This document shows, piece by piece, positions 43,613-53,318 of a stretch of DNA of 64,000 nucleotides. This stretch comes from JAIQFL01 sp035295745. Lineage in GTDB: Bacteria; Acidobacteriota; Terriglobia; Bryobacterales; Bryobacteraceae. The stretch spans positions 1 to 64,000 of the forward strand of contig DATGIL010000007.1 in NCBI GenBank assembly GCA_035295745.1. The letters run 5' to 3'. Positions within the stretch are counted from its first letter, which is position 1; the number at the start of each line of letters is the position of its first letter. The position numbers were made by a program, and so were the translations under genes. The notes beneath the pieces were generated by a model. It was not told the origin of the DNA. It did not search any database and was given only the letters and a program-made list of their open reading frames with translations.

Positions 43613-45727
43613 ATGGCGCTGCTGGTGTGCGCTTTTGCGGTGCAGGCCCAGACGACACCGGTGGTGGCACGCGCCTCCAGTGTTTCGGGACGCGCGCTGC
43701 TCTTCAACGCCGGTGCCAATGGCGCCGCGTTCGGACTCTCTCGCGGTGTTGTTCTCAATCCCGGCGATCGCATCGATACGCGCGGCGGCGGCCGGGTGGT
43801 GATCGATCTGAGCGATGGCAGCATGGTGGTAGTGCAGCCCGAATCGGTGATCGTGCTCAAGGATTTTCAGCAGGCATCGTCACTGCGCGAGCTGTTCGAA
43901 ATCACGCTGGGCATCGTGCGGGTGAAGATCAATCATTTCGCGGGGCGGCCCAATCCTTATCGCATGAACAGCCCCACGGCGTCGATCGCGGTTCGCGGCA
44001 CCGAGTTCAGCATCGAAGTGGGAATTCAGGGCGACACGCAGGTGGTGGTCTATGAGGGCGCAGTGGAAGTCTCCAGCCTGAACGACCCGGACCGCAAGAC
44101 CCTCATCGAAGCCGGGCGCGGCGTCTTAGTGCAGGCCGGTCAGGATTTTCACCTCATCGGGAATGTCCTGAATCGCGTGGGTGACATGGGAGGTCACGGC
44201 GACTCCGACGATCATCACGCCGCACCGGTAGCGGCGATGGCCAATGCGGGTGGTGGCGCAGCCCCGCCGCCGATGCCCGTACAACCGACGCCCCAACCGC
44301 CCAGCCCCTCCCACGGCAGCGGCGCTGCGCCGCACGATCGCGATGACGCCTCTCTGCGCGCTACGGCCAGCACCTACGACCGCTATATCGCCGGACTCTC
44401 GGATATCGAGCAGGTGCCGTTCCTCTTCCGCTACAACGCCTTCCCGGAAGCGCACCTCGATAGCCTGGAGAATCCGGCATACGCGACCGGTTTTACCAGC
44501 GCGGAGGGCCGCGTGTTCGTATTGCCGACCTTTAGCGGCGTGCAGGGTCTGCAGCAGTATCAGTCCACTTTCGGTCCGGGTGGCACCTTGCCGGGAGACT
44601 ACAGCCTCTCGCCTCAGTTTTCACTCTTTACGCCGATCGGGCGCAGCGGGTTCACTATAGGCGGCAGCGTTTCGGCGTCACGCGTCGGGAGCACTGGAAT
44701 TTCCGCGATGCCGAATGACGATCCCACCATGTTCACCGCTTCCAATGGGTATCAGCCCAGCACCAGCGGCACGTCGACCGGCACGTTTTATTCGGGAGCC
44801 CTGGTGGCCGCCCGGCGCTTTGGCGCGAATAGCCTTGGATTCGAGATCGAGTCGCTTAAGGGTACCGGATCGTTGATCAGCACCACCACTCAGCCGGGCG
44901 AGACGGGCGCCATTTCCACCGAAAGGATCGATTCTTCCTCGAATGTCTCGCAGACGCGTCTGACGATGGGGTTTTCCCATGACTTCTCCCGCGACACCAA
45001 GCTCGGTGTGTTCTACCGGTATGCGTTCATTGAGGCTACGGATGCCGACGACAGCCACACCATTGACGGCACCCCCGCGGCGTTGAACTCCACAGCCACC
45101 GCAGGCCATTCGTCCGAGATCGGCATGCGCTGGCGGAGCGCCATCACACAGCGCCTCTTCTACGGCGTCACCGCCGCATGGCTCGGCGTATCGCTGCGGG
45201 ACGGCTTGGTGCGGACCAATGCGGTGGATTCTCACGAACGCGATCGCGCACAGCGTGGATCGCTCGGATTGGGCGTGGGATACGCCTTGACCCGCCGCGT
45301 GATGTTGAGCCTCGATCTGGCCGGGGGCGCCACGCGCACGCAGGCCGCGCGCAATGAAGATGCCACCGGAAACCTGCTCCAGAACGGCACCGCGAATGGG
45401 CACTTCGTCTCGGCGCACGCCGCGGTGCAGGCCGACCTCACACAACACCTGTTCGTGAGCGCCTCGCTGCTGAACGTCTGGCAATGCCACGAGTTGAATG
45501 TCGACCTTTTCCCCGACCGCTACGGGCAGAGCACCCTGGTGCAGGACTCCTTCTTTCCCTTCAACCCGGCGGCATTTCAAGCCGGCAACCACTTCTCCGA
45601 TTTCGGCGTGGGCTGGCGATTCTCGCGCAGTTTCTTCGTGCAATATTTATACTCCACCGACTATGGAGTCACCCCCGCCAGCCACACACTAATGCTGCGT
45701 TACACCTTCCACCTGCGCCGCGAATAA
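43613..45727 (+). CDS. FecR domain fused to a predicted outer-membrane beta-barrel
   Basis: The 704-residue envelope protein has an N-terminal signal peptide, then a FecR-like domain (about 15-165) with LNPGDRIDTRGGGRVVIDLS and VRVKINHFAG. NSPTASIAVRGTEFSIEV carries the FecR core motif. A His/Pro-rich linker (about 200-245) leads to a long beta-strand region whose alternating pattern (SVSASRVGS, SGALVAARRF, LMLRYTFHLRRE at the end) suggests a 14-16-strand barrel. FecR proteins usually pass signals to an anti-sigma or sensor. Its position after a CHASE2 kinase and a sigma-54 activator fits a surface-signalling role. ATG 43613 is used; upstream in-frame GKLKYALP lacks a standard start. Confidence 0.83.
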   Translation: MALLVCAFAVQAQTTPVVARASSVSGRALLFNAGANGAAFGLSRGVVLNPGDRIDTRGGGRVVIDLSDGSMVVVQPESVIVLKDFQQASSLRELFEITLGIVRVKINHFAGRPNPYRMNSPTASIAVRGTEFSIEVGIQGDTQVVVYEGAVEVSSLNDPDRKTLIEAGRGVLVQAGQDFHLIGNVLNRVGDMGGHGDSDDHHAAPVAAMANAGGGAAPPPMPVQPTPQPPSPSHGSGAAPHDRDDASLRATASTYDRYIAGLSDIEQVPFLFRYNAFPEAHLDSLENPAYATGFTSAEGRVFVLPTFSGVQGLQQYQSTFGPGGTLPGDYSLSPQFSLFTPIGRSGFTIGGSVSASRVGSTGISAMPNDDPTMFTASNGYQPSTSGTSTGTFYSGALVAARRFGANSLGFEIESLKGTGSLISTTTQPGETGAISTERIDSSSNVSQTRLTMGFSHDFSRDTKLGVFYRYAFIEATDADDSHTIDGTPAALNSTATAGHSSEIGMRWRSAITQRLFYGVTAAWLGVSLRDGLVRTNAVDSHERDRAQRGSLGLGVGYALTRRVMLSLDLAGGATRTQAARNEDATGNLLQNGTANGHFVSAHAAVQADLTQHLFVSASLLNVWQCHELNVDLFPDRYGQSTLVQDSFFPFNPAAFQAGNHFSDFGVGWRFSRSFFVQYLYSTDYGVTPASHTLMLRYTFHLRRE

Positions 45728-45836
45728 CGGCGCGCGGACGGCGATTTCCGCCGGCGCGGACGGGTCGGTCTCACGCCCGTCGATATCCCCGGAAAGGCGG
45801 GTCGCGAAAAGCTGGTCGAGATGATGCAATAGACTT

Positions 45837-46991
45837 ATGGCAGGCTTTCGATTTGCCGGCTCACTCGCAATTGCATTCTTTCTCGCCGGGGTGGTCTCTG
45901 CGCAGGAACTGCCGCGCGGCCAGGTCATCGATCGCGTCGAGATCGCTGGCAGCGACCGGCAGAGTTACGCGCTCTACGTGCCGTCGAATTATTCTGCCGG
46001 GCGCACGTGGCCCATCCTCTACTGCCTCGACCCCGGCGCGCGCGGAAGGGTGCCGGTGGACCGATTCTCCGCGGCGGCGGAAAAGGCGGGCTTTCTCGTC
46101 GCCGGTTCGAACAATTCGCGGAATGGTCCCCTGGAGCCCTCCGAACTGGCCATCCGCATGATGCTGGCGGATACCCATTCCCGATTCCGCATCGACGACT
46201 CTCACGTGTATGCCGCCGGCCTTTCCGGTGGGGCACGTCTGGCATTGGCCTGGGCTCGAAACGGACAACTCGCCGGGGTAGTGGCTTCGAGTGCGGGGTT
46301 CGGAACGCCCACGCTTCCCAAACAGATTCCCTTCCTGATCTTTGCCACCGCCGGTGTGGACGACTTCAATCACGACGAACTGTATCGCATGAGCCGCGAA
46401 CTCGCCCGGAGGCGCACGCCCCATCGATTCGAGGAGTTCGAAGGCGGGCACGAGTGGCTACCCGCTACTCTTGCGGACGAGGCTCTGCAATTCTTTCTGG
46501 GCAAGGTTCCGGCGCAGGCTGCCACGCCATCCAAGGAGCAGGAGAAGCTGGCTGCCCGTTTCGACCGCCTCATGCAGGATCTGGCCTCGGCAGGCGATGG
46601 CGAAAAGGCGATACTCATTCGCTCTCTGCAGAAAGATTCGGCCCGCTCGGAGGACAATGGCGACCGTCGGGTGGCCCGCCGCGTTCTGGGAGGTCTTTCG
46701 ATTGAAACGATCGAGCGGGGCCGCGACCTGATGGGGAAAGGAGAGTATGCCGCAGCAGCCAAACTCTACGAGACGGGTGTATTACTCAGACCCGAGAACG
46801 ACAATTCCTGGTACTCGCTGGCGGTCGCCCAGGCTGGTGCCGGCAATACACGGCGGGCAATAGAGGCATTGGAGCAGGCAATCGAGCGGGGATTCAAAGA
46901 TGCGGCGCGCATCGAGCAAGAATCGCTCTTTGCGCGCCTTCAAAAGGAGCAGAGATATGGGGAGATGCTCCGGAAATTAAAGAATCCTTAG
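45837..46991 (+). CDS. Secreted alpha/beta hydrolase with C-terminal TPR
   Basis: The 384-residue exported protein has a signal peptide (about 1-22) and an esterase-like alpha/beta fold. YALYVPSNYSAGRTWPILYC begins it, and YAAGLSGGARLALAWARNG contains the nucleophile elbow GLSGG. EFEGGHEWLPATLADEALQF holds the likely catalytic His. After a linker, ARRRVLGGL-like helices and GKGEYAAAAKLYETGVLLRP, WYSLAVAQAGAGNTRRAIEA read as TPR-type. It resembles PHB-depolymerase/esterase-like enzymes; the substrate is unknown. It follows the FecR-barrel gene by 109 bp, and its end overlaps the convergent gene by 4 bp. Confidence 0.85.
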   Translation: MAGFRFAGSLAIAFFLAGVVSAQELPRGQVIDRVEIAGSDRQSYALYVPSNYSAGRTWPILYCLDPGARGRVPVDRFSAAAEKAGFLVAGSNNSRNGPLEPSELAIRMMLADTHSRFRIDDSHVYAAGLSGGARLALAWARNGQLAGVVASSAGFGTPTLPKQIPFLIFATAGVDDFNHDELYRMSRELARRRTPHRFEEFEGGHEWLPATLADEALQFFLGKVPAQAATPSKEQEKLAARFDRLMQDLASAGDGEKAILIRSLQKDSARSEDNGDRRVARRVLGGLSIETIERGRDLMGKGEYAAAAKLYETGVLLRPENDNSWYSLAVAQAGAGNTRRAIEALEQAIERGFKDAARIEQESLFARLQKEQRYGEMLRKLKNP

Positions 46992-47626
46992 TATTCGTAA
47001 CTCAGCGTGATCATCGGGACGAAGTCGTTCAGAAGCGAGCCATACTTCGTGCCCGGTGCCGGCGTAATGAGGTCGGTCGGAAACGCAGTGATGTAGTCGC
47101 GGAATTCCGTGCGCAGGTAAACCCGCGGCCGCAACGCGTAGCGCACGCCGACCGCAAAAGTCGCCATGGGCTTCAATGCTTGAGTTTTTGTGAAGTAGCC
47201 GAACTGGCTTAGAGGCTGATATGCCTGCTCGGCGCCTGTCCCGCGGAAGATCTTGAGACCGGCGCCACCCGACACGTAGTACTGCGTCCGCGAATCCTTC
47301 TTATTGGTGTGATAGACGAGGTCGTAGTGCAGGACGTGGGCCACGCCGGAGAAGGTGGCTTCCGACCCGCCGCTCTGCAATTTCAGATTGCTTTGCTGGA
47401 ACGCGTAGTGGATTTCCCCACTCAGGTGGTTGTAGAGGTTCTGTCCCGCGAACGCGCCGGCGGAGACTCCAGCCTGAAAACCGGCTGTCGCCGACCCGAT
47501 CGCTCCGCTTACCGGCACGCCGGGAAGGAAACTGGCGCCCCCGCCGCCTCCGAACTCCCACTGCTGGGCAAAACAGGTGGTCCCTGCGGCCGCCAATAGC
47601 AAGACTGATAGTTGAATCTTTCTCAT
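46988..47626 (-). CDS. Outer-membrane beta-barrel protein
   Basis: The 212-residue protein has a signal peptide (KIQLSVLLLAAAGTTCFAQQ) and strands typical of small OmpA-like or PagP-like barrels: WEFGGGGGASFLPGVPVSGA, GSEATFSGVAHVLHYDLVYH, TKTQALKPMATFAVGVRYAL and a final aromatic-ending VPMITLSYEY. No peptidoglycan-binding OmpA domain is present, so it would be a stand-alone barrel. Function is unknown. It faces the TPR-hydrolase gene, overlapping by four bases at the 3' ends. Confidence 0.8.
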   Translation of the reverse strand: MRKIQLSVLLLAAAGTTCFAQQWEFGGGGGASFLPGVPVSGAIGSATAGFQAGVSAGAFAGQNLYNHLSGEIHYAFQQSNLKLQSGGSEATFSGVAHVLHYDLVYHTNKKDSRTQYYVSGGAGLKIFRGTGAEQAYQPLSQFGYFTKTQALKPMATFAVGVRYALRPRVYLRTEFRDYITAFPTDLITPAPGTKYGSLLNDFVPMITLSYEY

Positions 47627-47680
47627 TGGTCTCTCCTTCTGTACATCGGCGGTATCGCCGGGGAACTTTATAGTCTGCGA

Positions 47681-50600
47681 TCAGTTATTCACTACCCGCA
47701 CGCTCAGCGTGGTCCCTACGCCGCTCTGGTTTACTACCAGCGGAATACTGAGACCCTGCGGAGCCTTGGCTGGGACCCTGGCATTGATCTGGTAAACGCC
47801 CACCTCGCCCGCAACGAGGCCGGCAAAGTCCACGGTCATCGGCACGCCGCCCAAGGTGAGTTGCGGCACGATGAGGGCGACTCCCAGGGGGTCTGAAGGC
47901 GACGGCAGTCCTGCGTCTACCGACGGCTGCGTCAGGCCCAAGCCGGTCGCGTAAATAATGACCTCATCGTTGGGGTGCAGCGGATTCGTCGGTGTGACCA
48001 GTTGGTTGTTGTCCGCGCGGTAAATCGTGGCCAACCCCGTCTCCGGACCAGCCGTGCCCGAGCGGAAGATGCTGGGCGCCGCCGTGAAGATTGAGAAGTT
48101 AAAGTTGTCGCTGATCCCGCCCGGAGTCCGCAGCGTCATCGTGGCATTGCCGCTGACGTTGAAGGGCAACTGGCCATTGATCTGCGAGCTGGACACGAAG
48201 AGCATCGGCACCGGCAGCCCGTTCACCGTGAGGCAGGACTCCCCAAGAGCCGTGGGCAGCGGGATCTGGCTGGTCGCCATGTTCACCGGGCTCATCTGCT
48301 GGCCGTACACGCTGATCAACCCACCGGGCGCCACCGGCTTGGTGCCGTCGGCCGCGTTCACGATCGAGCTGATCTTGGGGGGCGCCACAGCGGCGTCGTA
48401 GCTCCATGGCAACACCATAAAGCCCGAAACCGAGAGAGAAATCACCGCGCTGTGGTCAAAGAGCGGCGCCAGCGAGCGCAACAACGGGGTCGTCGCGATG
48501 GTAGTTGGAGTAAGCGGAGACTCCACCATGCGAGTAGGCCGGATTCCCAGACTAACCGACGGATCCACGCGCTGAATGACGCCTGGGCTGGCAGACGCGG
48601 GCGTCGTCGTGCGAAGGCCGGTCGTATCCACAAACGCGAACCCCGCGGCAGTGCCCGTGGATGTTTCCAGCGTGCCCTGCGTCACCAGCGAAGCATTTAA
48701 CAGATACTGGCCCACAACATAGGTGTTGTAACTGGAAGCCGCAAAGCCGCCCGACAGCGCAGTATAGTCCTTGCGGGCAATGGTGAAAGTATCGGCGTTG
48801 GCGTCATAGAGCATCACGGTGCCATCCGGCATCGCCGCCAGGATGGTTCCGCCGTTGGGAGCGCCGGCCAGTACACCGCCGGGATCCACGTTATTGACGT
48901 ACACCCCGAGGGTGGGCAACTCGGTGGCCTTGCGGTTCGCGAAATCAATCCGGTCGATCGCACCTGGCGCGTCGCCAGTGATGTCGCGGACCAAAGACAG
49001 CATCGCTTTTCCCGATACGGCGACCTGGCGCGGATAGTGACCGCTAGGCATCTCGATGGGGGTTTGTGCCGCCAGCGTGTCGAGATCGAACACAAAGATG
49101 AATTGCGAATTGTCATGGCCCACCAGCAGGTATTGCTGATCCATGGTGATCGCCATTCCTGTCGGCGTCGTGCCCGTGCGCAGCGTCGCGACCTGCGAGA
49201 AGGTAGTGGAATCGAATACCAGCACCTGGTTCAGATCCTGCCGGATGACGTAGAAGTGATTCCGCTTGGGATCCGGCAGAACGTCTACCAGCGTCCCGGG
49301 AACGTTGATTACGGTACCGCGCTGATCCGGATTGCGATTATTCACCAGAAGACGTAGCGGCTTCGGGATATTGATCGCGGTGCCGGAACTGATGGTCATC
49401 GGGATTGCGACCGTGCCGTTCTGGTTCTGAAAGGAATTGGGGTCGACGCGTACCTGGACCGTCGCGGGTGTGATGCCGGAAGACGGCGAGATGGTAACTC
49501 CGGTTTGGTTCACGTTGATCGCGAAGTCTGTATTCCCGCCACCCGGATCGGTGATTGTGAGGGTTTGTACAATTACGTTCCGATCACAGAAATTACCACT
49601 CACCAAAACGTCACTCTGCGTGGCGTTGACGCGATGAAACTGATTAATCCGTCCCACCGGCATCACCGTCACTCCGCTGTCAGACACCGCATATAAGGTG
49701 TCCAGGTTGGCATTGAGGACTGCCCTCCCTGTCAGATTCTCCGGAAGCGACAGGGTATCCCGAATCGTCAGGTTATCCGCGTCCAGAAGGTAGAGGACCG
49801 GCGGCTGTGAAGCCGCCGGCGACGAAGAGGACGAGGAGGAGCTAGAGGATTTTGAGGGGTCTATGGTGAGGATTTGGGAGTAGAGAATGCCCTTTTTGGA
49901 GTCGACGGCATTCGCGCCGATGTTGACGGATGCAATCGAGTTCGGGAACTGATTGGGGAAGCGCAGCGTGGAGTCGAGTTTATACTGCCCGACCATGGTC
50001 CAGGAACCGTCCGCCGCGACCGCCAGCCGGGGCAGGGCCTTCGGCCCCGTGATGAAACCACCGGCGTAGAGCGTTCCTTTTCTTACGTCGTAACGGAAGA
50101 ACGCTTGGGAGGAACCATCGTCCGCAACTCCGTAGGCCACGGTCCGGTCCGGTGTCGTCTCTACCTGGGCCAGGATGATCTGGGTCGGGAACGTCGGCGT
50201 TTTGGCGGGTATCTGTTGCGTCGCCAACGCCGCAAACGTCGTGAGTACATTAACCAGGCCCGATACCGGATCGAACTGCAGGAGGCTGGAGCTGGTTACC
50301 ACCATCGCCGTTCCGTCGGCAAGGAATGCCAGACCCAACGGAGTATCTCCGGTAGTAAACGTCTGCCGTGTACCATCGTTAAGGTTAATTAAAGTGAGTG
50401 CGTTCGTTCCAGTGGCGGGCGTCTTGACATTGCCGAAGTGAGCCACCAGGAGAAATTGATTGTCCGGAGAGATGGAAATCGCGCCGGGTTGCGCAGCCAC
50501 ATTCATGGAGGTGTTAATCGAGCCGTCGGCCAGCGACATCACCTCGATACGATTCGCCGTGAAGTTCGCGATGTACAGCACGCCGCGCGATTCATCCAGC

Positions 50601-50722
50601 GCAATATCGGATGCGTGGCCGCCGATTGGAACCACGGCTCCAAAAGTGGCTGCATGAGAGGGGGTGACAGCGCTCGTCAGAGCGACCGCCAACATAACCG
50701 AAATCAGAACACCGTTGCGCAT
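47681..50722 (-). CDS. Large secreted protein with beta-propeller repeats and TIGR03437-type C-terminus
   Basis: The protein has about 1013 residues from the ATG at 50722, preceded by a signal peptide (RNGVLISVMLAVALTSAVTP). YVTN/YncE-like propeller motifs recur (HASDIALDESRGVLYIANFT, GTTPTGMAITMDQQYLLVGH). A run of ten serines lies near residue 310. The C-terminal 220 residues fit TIGR03437 of Solibacter (ISSIVNAADGTKPVAPGGLI, IFTAAPSIFRSGTAGPE, YATGLGLTQPSVDAGLPSPS). It is probably an extracellular protein, maybe surface-bound through this C-terminal domain. It is divergent from the gene at 50901. Confidence 0.9.
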   Translation of the reverse strand: MRNGVLISVMLAVALTSAVTPSHAATFGAVVPIGGHASDIALDESRGVLYIANFTANRIEVMSLADGSINTSMNVAAQPGAISISPDNQFLLVAHFGNVKTPATGTNALTLINLNDGTRQTFTTGDTPLGLAFLADGTAMVVTSSSLLQFDPVSGLVNVLTTFAALATQQIPAKTPTFPTQIILAQVETTPDRTVAYGVADDGSSQAFFRYDVRKGTLYAGGFITGPKALPRLAVAADGSWTMVGQYKLDSTLRFPNQFPNSIASVNIGANAVDSKKGILYSQILTIDPSKSSSSSSSSSSPAASQPPVLYLLDADNLTIRDTLSLPENLTGRAVLNANLDTLYAVSDSGVTVMPVGRINQFHRVNATQSDVLVSGNFCDRNVIVQTLTITDPGGGNTDFAINVNQTGVTISPSSGITPATVQVRVDPNSFQNQNGTVAIPMTISSGTAINIPKPLRLLVNNRNPDQRGTVINVPGTLVDVLPDPKRNHFYVIRQDLNQVLVFDSTTFSQVATLRTGTTPTGMAITMDQQYLLVGHDNSQFIFVFDLDTLAAQTPIEMPSGHYPRQVAVSGKAMLSLVRDITGDAPGAIDRIDFANRKATELPTLGVYVNNVDPGGVLAGAPNGGTILAAMPDGTVMLYDANADTFTIARKDYTALSGGFAASSYNTYVVGQYLLNASLVTQGTLETSTGTAAGFAFVDTTGLRTTTPASASPGVIQRVDPSVSLGIRPTRMVESPLTPTTIATTPLLRSLAPLFDHSAVISLSVSGFMVLPWSYDAAVAPPKISSIVNAADGTKPVAPGGLISVYGQQMSPVNMATSQIPLPTALGESCLTVNGLPVPMLFVSSSQINGQLPFNVSGNATMTLRTPGGISDNFNFSIFTAAPSIFRSGTAGPETGLATIYRADNNQLVTPTNPLHPNDEVIIYATGLGLTQPSVDAGLPSPSDPLGVALIVPQLTLGGVPMTVDFAGLVAGEVGVYQINARVPAKAPQGLSIPLVVNQSGVGTTLSVRVVNN

Positions 50723-50900
50723 AGAAAATGACCCTTCGAACGTTCCGATTAAATGCCTCCAGCGCCATGGAATCAATAATCGATATGGCTAGTAAGTCCT
50801 GCATTACCAAAGTTAGCCAAGATTTTTGAGGTGATTCTTCATATACTCGACGCGTGGGAAGAGGGCTGCTCGCGCTTGAGGCAGCCAGGGAACGAAGGCC

Positions 50901-53225
50901 ATGAAGAAATTTCAATCAAAAGTCGCGCCCGTGTTCATCCTGACGATGATTTCGTCAGCGCTGCTCATTCCGGACTCTTACGCACAAAACTTGGGCAGCA
51001 CGGTGACCGTGGCGCCATTGCCCGATGGCGCCTATTTCAGCGTCGACGGCCAGATTTACAGTCACGCGATGAGCGCCATTTGGCCAGCGGGCAGCAAGCA
51101 CACTCTATCAGTCGATTCCCTGCTTCAGGGCGGCTCGTCACAGCTGAAAACTCAGTTCACTTTTAAGAATTGGACTAGTAATATCGGAGCGGTGCAGGGC
51201 GGCACCAATACAATTATAGTCACTGCCGACCCTGCAATTACTTACTATCATGCGAACTTCGACCTGCAGTATGCGCTGAGTCTGATCTTCTTCAGTTGCC
51301 CCGATCCGACTAACTGCGCGAGCCCAGGCATCATTTATGTGGGCGGGGCGCCCTACAGCACCACGCAGGACATTTACATGTCGGCGTTAAGCTCGGTAAT
51401 CCTGACCGCGGCGCCGAACCCGGGCTGGGTCTTCACCGGGTGGCAGCCGGGCCCGAACCAGAACATCCAAGGCACTACGGACACGGTAGTCCTAAACGGT
51501 CCGGTGATGGTCTACCCTGTCTTTCGCCAGGCCCGCACCATCAATCTAAATAGCTCGCCCTCCGGCTTGACTCTGCTCGCGGACCGCACCAAAGTTCCCA
51601 CCCCGACCGCCCTCGAATGGGGATGGGACACCACTCACACTCTCGGAGTAGTCAGCCCGCAACTCGATAATTCGGGTAAGTGGTGGGCCTTCCAGTCATG
51701 GAGTGATGGCGGAGTCGCCACCCACGCCTACACCGTAACTGACTCACAGACGCCCGATTCAATCACTGCCGTCTTTGCTCCCGCGGCCTCTGTCCTGTAC
51801 GCGACCACCCCCAACGGACTTACACTCAGCATCGACGGACGGACTAACTGGACGAGTTATGGCTTTGTGTGGGGTGTCGGCGAGACGCATCACTTTGAGG
51901 CTCCCGCGCAGCAGACCGACTCCACCGGGCACGTTTGGGCTTTCAGTTCGTGGTCGAATGGGGGGCCGGCGGCGCAGGATTTCACCGTGCCCGCAAGTGC
52001 TGTCGATACCGGAGTCCATTTCACTGCCACCTATAGCCCGATGGGGCACTTGACCGTGGCAGCCAGCGTCCCCAATCTGACTATTCAAGTGGACGGCAAG
52101 GATTGCGCAACACCCTGTGATGTCATACGCCCGGTGGGCACTTCTGTACATTTGAGTACAGCCGCTTCGATCCCGGTGACGGACGGGGTGCGCAACGATT
52201 TCGTGGGTTGGCCGGGTAGCGGCTCTTCGTCTTCGGACTGGAATGTGACGCTCACTGCCGACCCCATGAATCTTGTGGCAAGCTACCACGTCATGAACCG
52301 CCTGGCTGCGTCCTCGACGCCTCCCCAGGGGGCCACCTGGTCGATGACTCCGAATTCCCCAGATGGCTTCTACGATGCCCAGACCATGGTCAGCGTCGGC
52401 GTCACGGCGTTGCCCGGCTATCGCTTCCACTCCTGGAGCGGCGATCTGACGGGCACCAAACCGGTCGGCACGCTCGCCATGAACGCGCCGAGATCGGTGC
52501 AGGCCCAACTCGATCCCATTCCCTACATCGCGCCCACGGGTGTAAGCAATGCCGCTGGCGCCACACCCCAAAGCGGAGTGGCCCCCGGATCTGTGGTCGC
52601 CATCTTCGGCGCGAGCTTTGCGACCGATACCGCGGTGGGCCCCACCAGCCCACTCGCGCAGACGCTCGGCGGCGTCACGGCCACGGTGGGGAGCCGCTAC
52701 GTTCCTCTGTTCTTTGTTTCTCCCACGCAGATCAATTTGCAACTGCCCGACGATCTGGGCCTGGGTGCGCAGACGCTGACCGTGAATTCGACGGGGCTGC
52801 CGGCGGTCACTGCCACATTCACCGCGGTGCGCAATGCGCCTGGCCTGTTCTCGCAGACGGTGGGAACCAACCTGTTCGCCATCGCCCTGCATGAGGATGG
52901 CACGGCGGTGACAGCTGACTCGCCTGCAAAGCATGGCGAGTTGCTAACAGTCTACGGCACAGGCTTCGGGCCGGCAGATCATGCTCGTCCCGAAGGCTTC
53001 CCAGTGCCTTCCGATCCGCCCTTCCTGCTGCTGGACTCGCCCACGATTTTAGTCGGCGATAGCGCGATCCTAGCCGCGGCGAACGCCTTCGTCGTGCCCG
53101 GACGGATTGGCATCGATGCAGTGCAATTTCGTCTGGACGATACCGCGCCCACCGGAACCAATGCCAATCTGCATGTAACGATCAACGGCCAGGACAGCAA
53201 TACGGTCCTGCTGCCGATTCAGTAA
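50901..53225 (+). CDS. Secreted protein with InlB-like repeats and TIGR03437 C-terminus
   Basis: The 774-residue exported protein starts with a signal peptide (about 1-28). Three or four repeats of a GWxFTGW/WWAFQSWSDGG type (GWVFTGWQPGPNQNIQGTTD, WWAFQSWSDGGVATHAYT, VWAFSSWSNGGPAAQDFT, RFHSWSGDLTG) resemble InlB B-repeats. The C-terminal 210 residues match TIGR03437 (VSNAAGATPQSGVAPGSVVA, LFFVSPTQINLQLPDDLGLG, LTVYGTGFGPAD). Both large surface proteins here share that tail, so they may use the same surface-display route. It is divergent from the 47681-50722 gene. Confidence 0.88.
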   Translation: MKKFQSKVAPVFILTMISSALLIPDSYAQNLGSTVTVAPLPDGAYFSVDGQIYSHAMSAIWPAGSKHTLSVDSLLQGGSSQLKTQFTFKNWTSNIGAVQGGTNTIIVTADPAITYYHANFDLQYALSLIFFSCPDPTNCASPGIIYVGGAPYSTTQDIYMSALSSVILTAAPNPGWVFTGWQPGPNQNIQGTTDTVVLNGPVMVYPVFRQARTINLNSSPSGLTLLADRTKVPTPTALEWGWDTTHTLGVVSPQLDNSGKWWAFQSWSDGGVATHAYTVTDSQTPDSITAVFAPAASVLYATTPNGLTLSIDGRTNWTSYGFVWGVGETHHFEAPAQQTDSTGHVWAFSSWSNGGPAAQDFTVPASAVDTGVHFTATYSPMGHLTVAASVPNLTIQVDGKDCATPCDVIRPVGTSVHLSTAASIPVTDGVRNDFVGWPGSGSSSSDWNVTLTADPMNLVASYHVMNRLAASSTPPQGATWSMTPNSPDGFYDAQTMVSVGVTALPGYRFHSWSGDLTGTKPVGTLAMNAPRSVQAQLDPIPYIAPTGVSNAAGATPQSGVAPGSVVAIFGASFATDTAVGPTSPLAQTLGGVTATVGSRYVPLFFVSPTQINLQLPDDLGLGAQTLTVNSTGLPAVTATFTAVRNAPGLFSQTVGTNLFAIALHEDGTAVTADSPAKHGELLTVYGTGFGPADHARPEGFPVPSDPPFLLLDSPTILVGDSAILAAANAFVVPGRIGIDAVQFRLDDTAPTGTNANLHVTINGQDSNTVLLPIQ

Positions 53226-53250
53226 CTACAGCTTCCACTTTTCGCCACGA

Positions 53251-53284
53251 ATGCCCATGGCTCGCAAGGACCATGGGCATTTTT
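53251..53284 (+). terminator. Rho-independent terminator after the 774-aa surface protein
   Basis: ATGCCCATGG (53251-53260), a 10-base loop and CCATGGGCAT (53271-53280), then TTTT. The perfect 10-bp stem lies 25 bp after the stop codon of the upstream gene. Confidence 0.85.
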
Positions 53285-53318
53285 GCAACTACCGCCGAAT
53301 TCCTAACGTTTAGTAGAC

